Source: Atrina japonica
Taxonomy: Eukaryota; Mollusca; Bivalvia; Pterioida; Pinnidae
Reading direction: 5' to 3'
DNA: 64,000 bases
Assembly (NCBI GenBank): GCA_030159075.1
Contig: BROG01000451.1
Coordinates: 547,067-611,066 of the forward strand
The notes beneath the pieces are model-generated. The model was not told where the DNA came from. It made no database searches and worked only from the letters and a program-made list of their open reading frames with translations. Shown piece after piece: positions 9,878-38,258 of the stretch. Position 1 is the first letter of the stretch. Each line of letters opens with the position of its first letter. The translations under genes and the position numbers were made by a program.

Positions 9878-11116
9878 ATGGATGGAAATAACATTACATC
9901 AACATTGCAACCGGCTACGGGAACTAAAGGAATAGAGACGTTGGTAGTGTTTATATGGGCTGTAACCATACTTGGACTTTTATCAAATTTATTATCTCTT
10001 TGCGTGTTGCTTTTTAATTCTATATTAAGAAGGAACAGGTACTACAGATTAATAATCTGTATGAGTGTCAGTGATATCATTTTAAACGGCACGCTTATGT
10101 TAATGTTGGTGAAAGCTGCTTTACCGGATCATCAAGGAAGAAACTGGACATGTCTAGGGTTACAAACTGTTATGAAAATATGTTTTCTGCAAACATTCTT
10201 TCAAATATTTCTTATTGCCGGTGAGCGATGCATGGTCAGCACAACAGCATCCCAGAGAAGTCTATGTACCGGTCGTAACCAAACGATAATAATGGCTTGC
10301 TCGTGGTTGGTCGCTATTATATACTGTGCTATCCTTGCTATAGTCTTTGGAGACGCCACTGCAACTTCTTGTGATTTGAAAATACTATTCAAAGGTAGTG
10401 ACAAATTGATCCGTACTCAAATGAGGCTCATTTTCCTTGTTTTGCTGATATGCGTGTCCCTTTTATACAGTATTACTATTATAAGATTGTTCCAAAGATC
10501 CAGAAAGGTCAAGCCAGAAACCTCCATGACGAACAATAAACGAAGTAGCCTTAGCACACAGAGACAAATGTGTTCCAGACTTCCTCGGACCCCTTCTAGG
10601 TCTTCTACATTGAATAATCAACACTCAAATGTCCATCAAAAATGGACATCACCGAACACTGGAAATGGAAATGACCATAATAATACTGAAGACAATACCT
10701 CACATCATGCAATTATGGAACAGAGCAATAAAATACCAATTAGCAGTCATATCATACAACTTCATGAAGAATCTCCTGGAACTTCTACCGGTAGACAGGA
10801 CACAAGTCATTCTGCTGCAAACGGGAATACAAACAGAGCCATTTGTAATATTGAAAGACAAACAAATAATTCTACAGTCTCGTGGCATGTAAGGGCTCAG
10901 ATCACTGCAGGGATTATTATTCTTTTATTAATCGTCACCTATATACCCTGTATTATTGACACTTTACTCACGTTAACACAAGATTCTTACAAACGACCGA
11001 GATTTTTCTCAATTCTTTTAAGCGCTTTGCCACAGATCAATACATCAATGAATCCTATTATATACCTCTGGAGAATCCGGGTATTTAGAAATTCAGTTTT
11101 GTGTAAAGGATGTTGA
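9878..11116 (+). CDS. Class A (rhodopsin-like) G-protein-coupled receptor, orphan
   Basis: A 412-residue intronless frame with seven hydrophobic segments: TM1 about 22-46 (with GLLSN), TM2 57-79 (SVSDII, the Asp of TM2), TM3 94-116, TM4 136-157, TM5 183-204, TM6 343-366 and TM7 377-398. Family marks are Cys92 and Cys165 for the extracellular disulfide, Trp143 in TM4, Tyr197 in TM5, Pro357 in TM6 and NPIIY (392-396) in TM7. The TM3 end is ERC (116-118) instead of DRY, and CWxP is absent from TM6. N5 (NIT) is a possible N-glycosylation site. Intracellular loop 3 is long (about 206-338) and rich in Ser, Thr, Asn and His. The short tail has a Cys409-Lys-Gly-Cys412 end that could be acylated. The ligand cannot be inferred. 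Start: the first ATG, just before the N-terminal tail. Confidence 0.9.
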   Translation: MDGNNITSTLQPATGTKGIETLVVFIWAVTILGLLSNLLSLCVLLFNSILRRNRYYRLIICMSVSDIILNGTLMLMLVKAALPDHQGRNWTCLGLQTVMKICFLQTFFQIFLIAGERCMVSTTASQRSLCTGRNQTIIMACSWLVAIIYCAILAIVFGDATATSCDLKILFKGSDKLIRTQMRLIFLVLLICVSLLYSITIIRLFQRSRKVKPETSMTNNKRSSLSTQRQMCSRLPRTPSRSSTLNNQHSNVHQKWTSPNTGNGNDHNNTEDNTSHHAIMEQSNKIPISSHIIQLHEESPGTSTGRQDTSHSAANGNTNRAICNIERQTNNSTVSWHVRAQITAGIIILLLIVTYIPCIIDTLLTLTQDSYKRPRFFSILLSALPQINTSMNPIIYLWRIRVFRNSVLCKGC

Positions 11117-11145
11117 TATTTATCATTATCATCATTTTCACTCTT

Positions 11146-11194
11146 GTTGGTGGTGGTGGTGGTGCTGGTTGTGGTGGTGGTAGTGTTGTTGTTG
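11146..11194. repeat. (GGT)n-like imperfect microsatellite
   Basis: GGT triplets with interruptions just downstream of the GPCR stop. No AATAAA was seen close by. Confidence 0.85.
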
Positions 11195-11562
11195 TAAATT
11201 GATTGATAGTTACATAGATAGAGACAGGTAGATAGTAAGATAGATAAATGTTTGACATTGGTTTTTAAGATGGGCGATATTTCCTTGTACACTTCAGCGA
11301 CCTAGTATTTCTCTATAGAAAAGTTTACGATTCATATATGAAACGGATAATTGTGAAATGATCATATGTAATCCAATCGTCGTATGTTCAATGCCCTTAT
11401 TATCTGCATGGGCGTTTGTACAAAATATCTTCTAATTAATATAATCATACAGCAACTGATTTTTGTACATTTTATTAGCTAATTCCCAAGAAATCCATTG
11501 AAAATTACTATTTTCCCCCAAACTAATTCTTATGTGGGCGTTCTGTGTCAGGCAGTCAGTTA

Positions 11563-11610
11563 TTATTATTATTATTATAATCATTATTATTATTATTATT
11601 ATTATTATTA
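11563..11610. repeat. (ATT)n microsatellite
   Basis: Interrupted ATT triplets directly before the large tandem array. A similar ATT tract stands at 15995-16015 before the second array. Confidence 0.9.
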
Positions 11611-14600
11611 GGTCTTTCCACTTTCAGTGGAATGACCTCTTAGTTTTGTTCTGTTTATTAGGGTCATCCGACTTCAGGTCGGATGACCCTTCTATTATTG
11701 CAATTATTATTTTATATTATTATTATTATTTTTTTTTTTTTCCTAGTAGATTTTGTGTCAGCTCTAGAGCAAAAACGGCTCTGCCGATTTTGCTCAAATT
11801 TTCAGCGTTTGTGCACAGGAACATTCTACAGATAGGTTTTTGAAATTTTTTCAATATCACCTTTTCTTCCCGAGTTATCGCCCTTTATCACTTTTTTCAT
11901 GTCCCATTTTGTGGGTCATTTTTCTCATCAACTATTGAAGCTAGAGCACATCTGTTTGGATTTTCTGGTAGAGCAAAGGCTGAAGTTGTGCATGAACATT
12001 TCAAATTTCATCTGAGTTTCCCCAGAAAAAAGCTCGCTAGGGGCTGAAAAAAGGGCTCATATTTTATCAGCTAAAAATGACACAAAAGTCAAAATATCTC
12101 AGAAACTAAGCATCTTTACTATAGACATATGCATGAGAAAGTTGTTCATCTTCATGAGCCTCACAAGCACAAAAAGTTTCAAGGTCACGCAACTTAAGGT
12201 CAAGGTCACAGAAACCTTTGAATATTTAAAATCTTAATATCTCTAGAACTATCAGACTTTAGTATAGACATATACATGAGTTATTTGTAGGAAATGGGCT
12301 GATTAATATTCAAACGAAATTTCATGGTCATCAAATAAAAGGTCAAGGTCACAGGTGAGTTTGAAAATTCTCTAAAAATTTCAATTCAAAATAGCTCGAA
12401 AACGGTGAAACTTTTATATACCTGTTACTGTACAAAATAATTAGATAATTTAGTGAGGAATTTTTTTGCAAAGTTTCAAGGTCGTCAAATGAAAGGTCAA
12501 GGTCACAGATCAAATTAAAAAATTCAACTCCAAATAACTCAAAAACTATAGAATTTTTATATATAAGTTAGTGTTGATGATTTGTAGGGAATGACCCGAA
12601 GAACATACGTGTGAAATTTCAAGGTCATCCGATGAAAGGTCAAGGTCACAGCTTAAATTGAAAATTTCAACTCAAAATAGCTCAAAAACTATAGAACTTT
12701 TATATATATGTTATTGTTGCAGATTTATAGGGAATGAGCTGAAGAATACATGTGTGAAGTTTCAAGGTCATCCGATGAAAGGTCAAGGTCACAGCTCAAT
12801 TTGAAAAGTTCAACTCAAAATAGCTCAAAAACTATAGAACTTTTATATATATGTTATTGTTGAGGATTTATAGGGAATGAGCTGAAGAATATATGTGTGA
12901 AGTTTCAAGGTCATCCGATGAAATGTCAAGGTCACAGCTCAAATTGAAAATTTCAACTCAAAATAGCTCAAAACTTTCCCCTTGGGGAAAATTCAATTTC
13001 ACACAGCACTTAATAGACAAAGATGCAAAGAATATATGTGCAAAGTTTCAAGGTCATCGGATCAAAGGTCAAGGTCACATCTCAAATTGAAAATTTCAAC
13101 TCAAAATAGCTCAAAAACTATAGAACTTTTATATATAGGTTAGTGTTGATGATTGGTAGAGAATGAGGTGAGGAACATATGTGTGAAGTTTCAAGGTCAT
13201 CAGATCAAAGGTCAAGGTCACATCTCAAATTGAAAATTTCAACTCAAAATAGCTCAAAAACTATAGAACTTTTATATATAGGTTAGTGTTGATGATTTAT
13301 AGAGAATGAGCTCAAGAACATATGTGTGAAGTTTCAAGGTCATCCGATGAAAGGTCAAGGTCACAGCTCAAATTGAAAATTTCAACTCAAAATAGCTCAA
13401 AAACTATAGAACTTTTATATATAGGTTAGTGTTGATGATTTGTAGGGAATGAGCTGAAAAATATATGTGTGAAAATTCAAGGTTATCCGTTGAAAGGTCA
13501 AGGTCACAGTTCAAATTGAAAATTTCAACTCAAAATAGCTCAAAAACTATAGAACTTTTATATATAAGTTAGTGTTGATGATTTGTAGGGATTAACCTGA
13601 AGAACATATGTGTGAAGTTTCAAGGTCATCCGATGAAAGGTCAAGGTCACAGCTGAAATTGAAAATTTCAACTCAAAATAGCTCAAAAACTATAGAACTT
13701 TTATATATAGGTTAGTGTTGCCGATTTGTAGTGAATGACCTGAAGAACACATGTGTGAAATTTCAAGGTCATCCGATGAAAGGTCAAGGTCACAGCTCAA
13801 ATTGAAAATTTCAACTCAAAAGAGCTCAAAAACTATAGAACTTGTATATATAGGTTAGTGTTGATGATTTGTAGGGAATGAGCTGAAGAACATACGTGTG
13901 AAATTTCAAGGTCATCCGATAAAAGGTCAAGGTCACAGCTCAAATTGAAAATTTCAACTCAAAATAGCTCAAAAACTATAGAACTTTTATATATAGGTTA
14001 GTGTTGATGATCTATGCATCATCAAAAAATCTAGACCCGTTTTTCTCATTTTTTCAAAACTCCCTCTATTTTCTGAGTTATCTCCCCTTTTCATTTTTCA
14101 CATGTCCCATTTTGTGGCTCATTTTTCTCAGCAACAGCTAAAGCTTCAGCGAACCTGTTTGGATTTTCTGAAAGATCAAAGGCTGTAGTTGTGCAGGAAT
14201 ATTTCAAATTTGATCTCAGTGTCCCCAGAAAAAAGCTCGCTAGGGGCTGAAAAAAGGGTTCATATTTTGTGAGATAAAAATCAGACAAAAGTCAAAATAT
14301 CTCAGAAACTAAGAATCTTTACTATAGACATATGCATGAGAAAGTTGTTCAGTTTCATGAGCTGCAGAAGCTCAAAAAAGTTCAAGGTCACAGAATTTAA
14401 GGTCAAGGTCACAGAGACCTTTGAAAATTTAAAATCTCAATATCTCTAGAACTTTCTGATTTTAGTATAGACATATACATGAGTGATTTGTAGAAAATAG
14501 GCTGATAAATGTTCATACGAAATTTCATGGTCATCAGATAAAAGGTCAAGGTCACAGGTGAGTTTGAAATTTCTGTAAAAATTTCAATTGAAAATAGCTC

Positions 14601-15605
14601 GAAAACGGTGAAACTTTTATATATCTGTTACTGTACAAGATATGTAGATAATTTGATGAGGAATTTTTATGTAAAGTTTCAAGGTCGTTGGATCAAAGGT
14701 CAAGGTCACAGCTCCAATTGAAAATTTCAACTCAAAATAACTCAAAAACTATAGAACTTTTATATATAGGTTAGTGTTAGAGATTTGTAGGAAATGAGCT
14801 GAAAAACATATGTGTGAAGTTTAAAGGTCATCCGATGAAAGGTCAAGGTCACAGCTCAAATTGAAAATTTCAACTCAAAATAGCTCAAAAACTATAGAAC
14901 TTTTATATATAGGTTAGTGTTGAAGATTTGTAGAAAATTAACTGAAGAACTTATCTGTGAAGTTTCAAGGTCGTTGGATCAAAGGTCAAGGTCACAGCTC
15001 AAATTGAAAATTTCAACTCAAAATAGCTCAAAAACTATAGAACTTATATATATGTTAGTGTTGGAGATTTGAAGGGAATGAGCTGAAGAACACATGTGTG
15101 AAGTTTCAAGGTCATCCGATGAAAGGTCAAGGTCACAGCTCAAATTGAAAATTTCAACTCAAAATAGCTCAAAAACTATAGAACTTTTATATATAGGTTA
15201 GTGTTGATGATTTGTAGGGAATGAGCTAAAGAACATATGTGTGAAGTTTCAAGGTCATCCGATGAAAGGTCAAGGTCACAGCTCAAATTGAAAATTTCAA
15301 CTCAAAAACTATAGAATTTTTATATATTAGTTAGTGTTAATGATTTTTATGGAATGAGCTGACGAACAAATGTATGAGGTGTCAAGGTCATCCGAGTAAA
15401 GGTCAAGGTCACAGCTCATTTTTTAAATTTCAACTCAAATAAGCTCATTAGCTATAGAACTTTTGTATACATGTTGCTGAAGGGATTTGTAGACAATGCA
15501 CTGAAGACTATTTGTGGAAAGTTTGAAGGTCATCCGATCAAAGGTCAAGGTCACAGCTCACTTTCAACATTTCAACTCAAATTAGTTCAAAATATCAAGA
15601 TTTGT
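11611..15605. repeat. Tandem array A, about 144-bp unit with AGGTCAAGGTCA motifs
   Basis: The region opens with hairpin-forming strings (CTTTCCACT/AGTGGAA and GGTCATCCGAC/GTCGGATGACC), then a leader with TGTCCCATTTTGTGG and GCTCGCTAGGGGCTGAAAAA. About 20 tandem units of roughly 144 bases follow. Each has AAAGGTCAAGGTCACAG, then TTCAACTCAAAATAGCTC, CTATAGAACTTTTATATA and GTTTCAAGGTCATC. The leader and first units (about 11860-12545) are repeated at 14060-14760, so the array itself contains a larger duplication. No protein is supported. Confidence 0.93.
14060..14760. repeat. Second copy of the array-A leader block
   Basis: This matches about 11860-12545, including the strings CCCAGAAAAAAGCTCGCTAG and GACATATGCATGAGAAAG. 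It indicates that a leader plus its units duplicated as a block of roughly 2.2 kb. Confidence 0.85.
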
Positions 15606-15639
15606 TTTTTGAGGATCGGACTTCGGTCTGAGGGTCATA

Positions 15640-15945
15640 GCTTCTGAGCTCTGCTCTGTTGCTTAACTGAAGCTGTATAAAAGCTGTAGCTTCTGAGCTT
15701 TGCTCTGTTGCTCAGCTGAAGCTGTATCAAAGCTGTAGCTTCTGAGCTGTGCTCTGTTGCTCAACTGAAGCTGTATCAAAGCTGTAGCTTCTGAGCTTTG
15801 CTCTGTTTGCTCAGCTGAAGCTGTATCAAAGCTGTAGCTTCTGAGCTGTGCTCTGTTGCTCAACTGAAGCTGTATCAAAGCTGTAGCTTCTGAGCTTTGC
15901 TCTGTTGCTCAGCTGAAGCTGTATCAAAGCTGTAGCCTCAGCTGT
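15640..15945. repeat. 49-bp minisatellite
   Basis: About six copies of a 49-base unit (AGCTGTAGCTTCTGAGCT, then CTCTGTTGCTCA). AGCT-rich and partly self-complementary. Successive AGCTGTAGC starts at 15682 and 15731 fix the period. Confidence 0.92.
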
Positions 15946-16015
15946 AATCGGATGACCCCTTTTTGCTTCAGCAAAAAGCTCAGCTCTAGTTCTTATTATT
16001 ATCATTATTATTATT

Positions 16016-18392
16016 AGGGCTTTCCACTTTCCAGTGGAAAGACCTCTTAGTTTTGTTCTGTTTATTCTTATTCTTATTATTATGATTATTAGGGATTTCA
16101 CCGGTGATAGATCACCAACTAAAGATGTGCATGAAACTTAGTCAAGGTCATAGGATCAAAGGTCAAGGTCACATAGGTCAAAACGTGAAACATGAACATG
16201 AAACTTGTGTCAGTAAATCAACATGACATTCTCCAAAACTGTATACTTTTCTGACCTCATTGGCCAAAGGTCAAGGTCACAGAGGTCAAAACGTAAAATT
16301 TTATGTAACGCGATAACTGGTGACAGATTTACCAGAGGAACATGAAACTTGTAACAGTAAGTCAACATGACATTCTCCAGAATTATATACTTCTCTGACG
16401 TCATTGGGTCAAAGGTCAAGGTCACAGAGGTCAAAACGTGAAATTTTATGTAACGCGATAACTAGTGACAGACTTAACACAGGAACATGAAACTTGAGTC
16501 AATAAGTCAACATGACATTCTTCAGAACTGTATTTTTTTCTGACGTCATTGGATCACAGGTCAAGGTCACAGAGGTCAAAACGTGAAATTTTATGTAACG
16601 CGATAACAGGTGACAGACTTATCACAGGAACATGACACTACTGTCATTTAGTCTCCTAGACATTCTCTAGAAGTGTATACTTTTTCAAGGTTATAGGTTC
16701 AAAGGTCAAGGTCACAGAGAAAAATCGTGAATTTTTTTGTACCACGATAACTGGTCACAGACTTAGCACAGGAACATGAAACTTACGTCAGTTAGTCTTC
16801 ATTGCTTTCTCTAGACCTGTATACTTTTTTAAGACCATTGGGTCAAAGGTCAAGGTCACAGGAACATAAAACTTATGCCAGTTAGTCTCCCTGACTTGCG
16901 TGAAACATAGATCAAGGACTAAAGACTAATTACATATACTTATCTTCGACATGACTGTCTTTACATGGACAGTGGAAAGCCCGTGTTTTTGTCTTGACGT
17001 TCACAGATTCCTCAAAAACGGGACGACTTACAGACTTCAAACTTACACCGATGATAGATCACCAACTGAAGATGTGCATGAAACTTAGTCAAGGTCATTG
17101 GTCAAAAGTCAAGGTCACAGAGACCAAAACGTGAAATTTTATGTAATGCGATAACTGGTGACAGACTTAACACAGGGACGACGTGAAACTTGTGTCAATA
17201 AGTCAACATTACATTCTCCAGAACTGTATACTTTTTGACGTCATTGGGTCAAAGGTCAAGGTCACAGAAACGTGAAATTTTATGTAACGCGATAACTGGT
17301 GACAGATTTAACACAGGGACATGAAACTTGTGTCAATAAGTCAACATGACATTCTCCAGAACTGTATACTTTTTTGACGTCATTTGGTCAAAGGTCAAGG
17401 TCACAGAGACCAAAATGTGAAATTTTATGTAACGCGATAACTGGTGACAGACTTAACACAGGAACATGAAACTTATGTCAATAAGTCAACATTACATTCT
17501 CCAGAACTGTATACTTTTTGACGTCATTGGGTCAAAGGTCAAGGTCACAGAAACCAAAACGTGAAATTTTATGTAACGCGATAACTGGTGACAGACTAAC
17601 ACAGGGACATGAAACTTGCGTCAATAAGTCAACATGACATTCTCCAGAACTGTATACTTTTTTGACGTCATTGGATTAAAGGTCAAGGTCACAGAGACCA
17701 AAATGTGAAATTTTATGTAACGCGATAGCTGATGACAGACTTAACACAGGGACATGAAACTTATGTCAATAAGTCAACATGATATTCTCTAGAAATGCAT
17801 ACTTATTCAAGGTCATAGGATCAAAGGTCAAGGTCGCAGAGAAAAAAATTGTGAAATTCTATTTACCACGATTACTGGTCACAGACTTAGCACACGAACA
17901 TGAAACTTCTGTCAGTTAGTCGCCAAGACATTCTCCAGAAGTGTGTACTGTTTCAAGGTCATACATCCAAATGTCAAGGTCAGAGAGACCAAAATGTGAA
18001 AATTTATGTTCCGTAATATCTGGTGACAGACAGGAACATGAAACTTCTGTCAATTATTCTCCTAGAATTTCTCTAGAACTGTATTCATATCCAAGGTCAT
18101 AGAGTCAAAGGTCAAGGTCACAGAGACAAAAACGTGAAATTTTATGTACCACGATAATTGGTGACAGACTAAGCACAGGAACATGAAACTTATGTCAGTT
18201 AGTCTCCATTACTTTTTCTAGACCTGTATAATTTTTTAAGACCATTGGGTCAAAGGTCAAGGTCACAGTGGTCAAAATGTGAAATCTTATGTAATGCCAT
18301 AACTGACATAAGGTCACAGAGACCAAAATGTGAAATTTTATGTAACGCGATAACTGGTGACAGACTTAACACAGGGACATTACATAAGATAA
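16016..18392. repeat. Tandem array B, about 140-148-bp unit with DR0 and TGACGTCA
   Basis: The array opens with the same CTTTCCACT/AGTGGAAAG hairpin string as array A. Some 15 units follow with AACATGAAACTT, AGTCAACATGACATTCTCCA, GTATACTTTT, then AAAGGTCAAGGTCACAG and GTGAAATTTTATGTAACGCG. Six units have a perfect TGACGTCA (starts at 16396, 16541, 17236, 17375, 17519 and 17663). A second lead-in with CACCGATGATAGATCACC at about 17047 mirrors one near 16100, again pointing to block duplication. Array end at about 18390. Confidence 0.92.
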
Positions 18393-18445
18393 GGTGGGAT
18401 CAGGTGTCATGGATGAGTAAGCATACCCTGTTGATCAGGGACACC
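18393..18445 (-). repeat. PLE 3'-region fragment
   Basis: The reverse complement matches the PLE core (CACCTGATCCCACC, CTTACTCATCCATG-like). It sits at the end of array B. Confidence 0.65.
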
Positions 18446-19982
<1,537 letters not shown>

Positions 19983-20389
19983 TACGGTCTCGGTCGTCGC
20001 AAAAATGTATAAAAGTCGCATTTTCAAGACGAATCAACTTGAGCATGTAATTAGTTAAGGACGTTATACATGTATGTATACTGTACCTATTCACACAACA
20101 AACGGAAAAATGGAAATAAGGCGCATTAATCACAAATGTTTGGCATATTCCTTAGTTAGCGTACTGTTTACCTGCGTATTGCTTGAATGTAAATAAATAT
20201 GTAAAACACTTACATTGAATTAGTTGACTGAACTTCCAAGTAATTTATCATTATATATTTCTTCTGAGCTGGATAGTGGATGGCTTCCTCAGAGTTAAGG
20301 TAAGTAGCTATCCGGAAATGTATATATCCGATAATATAATACGTTTGCTGGATATAATAAGGTGGAATGTTTTGTATGATTGTCTACTG

Positions 20390-21334
20390 CTATACGACAA
20401 TATACTCTGTCGGATAATTTGTCGGACTGTCTGATATTAAAGGATTATACGTTGTCTGGTATTGTAAGATAGAAATTTTGTCAGACTGATAATATCAAGT
20501 AATATTTTGTCACATATTATAGTTTCATATAATTTGTCTGATATTTTTAGTGTATATGTTTTGCCTGATATTTTTAGTGTATATGTTTTGTCCGATATTT
20601 TTAGTGTATATGTTTTGCCTGATATTATAGCTATATATGTTTATCTGATCTTATAGATTTCGTCTGATATTATAGATTTATATTTTGTCTGACTTTATAG
20701 AATTATGTTTTGTCCGATACTATAGGTTTCTATGTTTTGCTAGATATCATAGGTTTACATGTTGTCTGATATTATAAATCTATATATTTTGTCTGATACT
20801 ATAGGTTTACATTTTGTTTGATATTATAAATCTATATATTTTGTCTGATGCCATAGGTTTACATATTTTGTCTGATATTGTAGGTTTATATATTCTGTCT
20901 GATATTGTAAGTTTATATATTCTGTCTGATATTGCAAGGTTATATATTTTGTCTGATATTATAGATCTATTTATTTTGTCTGATATTGTAATTTTATATA
21001 TTTTGTCTGATATTAAAGGTTTATATACTTTGTCTGATGCTATAGGTTTATATATTTTGTCTGATATTATAGGTTTATATATTCTGTCTGATATTATAGG
21101 TTTATGTATTTTGTCCCATATTATAGGTTTATATATTTTGTCTGATGCTATAGGTTTATATATTTTGTCTGATATTATAGGTTTATATATTCTGTCTGAT
21201 ATTATAGGTTTATGTATTTTGTCCCATATTATAGGTTTATATATTTTGTCTGATGCTATAGGTTTATATATTCTGTCTGATATTATAGATTTATGTATTT
21301 TGTCCTGATATTATAGATTTATGTATTTTGTCCG

Positions 21335-21402
<68 letters not shown>

Positions 21403-21775
21403 CTGATATTATAGGTTATATATAGTCTGATATTATAGGTTATATATAGTCTGATATTATAGGTTTATATACTTGCCTGATGCTATAGGTTTATATGTTT
21501 TGTCTGATATTATAGGTTTATATATTCTGTCTGATATTATAGATTTATGTATTTTGTCCGATATTATATATATATATATATATATTGTCTGATATTATAG
21601 GTTATATATAGTCTGATATTATAGGTTATATATAGTCTGATATTATAGGTTTATATACTTGCCTGATGCTATAGGTTTATATGTTTTGTCTGATATTATA
21701 GGTTTATATATTCTGTCTGATGCTATAGGTTTATATGTTTTGTCTCATATTGTAAGTTTATATATTTGATATAGC
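20390..21775. repeat. 27-bp minisatellite upstream of SLC22
   Basis: About 45 imperfect copies of a 27-base unit (TATATTTTGTCTGATATTATAGGTT-like, with GATGCTATAGG variants), degenerate at the left end and more homogeneous at the right, with (TA)n expansions inside at 21340-21399 and 21568-21585. Because 27 is a multiple of three, a 164-codon plus-strand frame (20814-21308) stays open. It is judged non-coding. Confidence 0.92.
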
Positions 21776-21904
21776 ATTTGTTATATGCATTGCTCTACTG
21801 CCTTGGGGAGAATGGCTAGTAGTACTCTGCACTATGTATTTTTAAAAACTACTATTGTATACTAGTTAATAACATCTTAATAACATATATTGTATCCATA
21901 TAAA

Positions 21905-22212
21905 AATACATTTTGATCGAAATTTTATTACTTGTTTAGTTACGTATTGTTTTTCTGCTTATTCATAAGATTAAGGATATTTAATTTCAAGGTATTGTCT
22001 TTGATCACAAATATAGCAACATTAAATTCCCGCTATCAAAAGCAATTATACGGTATTGTAATAACTGTTATGAAATGACAATTTCTAAAGAATCACACAA
22101 ATGAATACTAAGAAATGAATATGAGTTATACTTGACTACAATTAGTGTATACAAATATAAAAATATGTAAAAGGCTCAAAATTATAAAAAGACACATATT
22201 GAAGTATTTCTC
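21905..22212 (+). promoter_or_regulatory. SLC22 5' flank, original copy
   Basis: Sequence just upstream of the SLC22 start, present a second time at 19575-19855. It ends in CTCTTATGACAG directly before GAAAATG, which would serve as a 3' splice site if a 5' UTR exon lies further upstream. No clear TATA box was assigned. The promoter role is inferred from position only. Confidence 0.4.
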
Positions 22213-22225
22213 TTATGACAGGAAA

Positions 22226-37357
<15,132 letters not shown>

Positions 37358-37380
37358 GTCATGTGTTGTAATTGTGTTAT

Positions 37381-37382
<2 letters not shown>

Positions 37383-37456
<74 letters not shown>

Positions 37457-37472
37457 CACACACACACACACA

Positions 37473-37505
<33 letters not shown>
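37383..37505. repeat. (CA)n microsatellite after the SLC22 stop
   Basis: About 120 bases of CA with two interruptions, beginning 26 bases after the stop and so probably in the 3' UTR. Confidence 0.97.
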
Positions 37506-37554
37506 CTTAACTAGCAAATCAACTAGCAAAAAAAATAGCGTGCGATTTCATACT

Positions 37555-37790
37555 CATTTAGATTTAGTTTTATATTTCATTTGGACTTGACTGTGGACTC
37601 ACGGCGGGTGTGACCGGTCGACAGGGGATGCTCACTCCTCCATGGCACCTGATCCCACCTCTTGGTTCCCAGAGTTCCGTTTTTGTTCATTTTTACCAGA
37701 TTTGTATCTATATCCTGGACATCCTAAATATTTATACTTTGCTTACTATACTTTTAGCATCTGAGATGTTTTATATTTAAACATTATAAA
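37555..37790 (+). repeat. PLE 3'-terminal region, solo copy
   Basis: Carries the core CACGGCGGGTGTGACCGGTC, GGGGATGCTCACTCC and the tail with CATCTGAGATGTTTTATA. It lies between the convergent SLC22 and DRAM-like genes, 50 bases after the (CA)n tract. Confidence 0.88.
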
Positions 37791-38214
37791 AGTGTGTTAA
37801 AAGCCAATAAGCAGATGACTGTCACAATCTTCAGTATTACATATCACTTAATCAGAGAGTGTGAAACATAGTCTTATGTTTTTGCGATATTTTTCGTGAT
37901 CAACATTTTTAAAATTACACTAATTTCACTACTTTTCTATGTAGCCCCAAATTTAGTCTGATTTTGGAAATCGACATTTAACATAAACGAATAAGACACT
38001 TGCAACCAGCTCGTTTTGTAGTTAACTGCTTTCATTTTGTTTTCAACGTCAGGCGATACTTATATGAACATTTCGTATTCATGTTACAACAAAATCACTG
38101 AGGGCTATATGGAAATCACAGAGATAACTAAGTTGACGATCTGAATGAATCAAAATTGTATGACACGTATGACATTCCGTATATTTAACAAACAGCAAAT
38201 CGCTATTATATATG

Positions 38215-38220
38215 TTTATT
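38215..38220 (-). terminator. Poly(A) signal AATAAA of the DRAM-like gene
   Basis: TTTATT on the plus strand, 39 bases downstream of the DRAM-like stop. Confidence 0.6.
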
Positions 38221-38258
38221 TGTAAAAATGCATTAAGTATAAAACATTTCATATGTAA

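Noticed and set aside
15663..16101. Repeat frames LQLSNRAQLRSYSFDTA on the minus strand
   Set aside because: Translation of the 49-base minisatellite and array edges.
20814..21308. 164-codon plus-strand frame of nine-residue repeats (GLYILSDII)
   Set aside because: A 27-base unit keeps any stop-free frame open. The array is AT-rich and degenerate and lacks gene signals.
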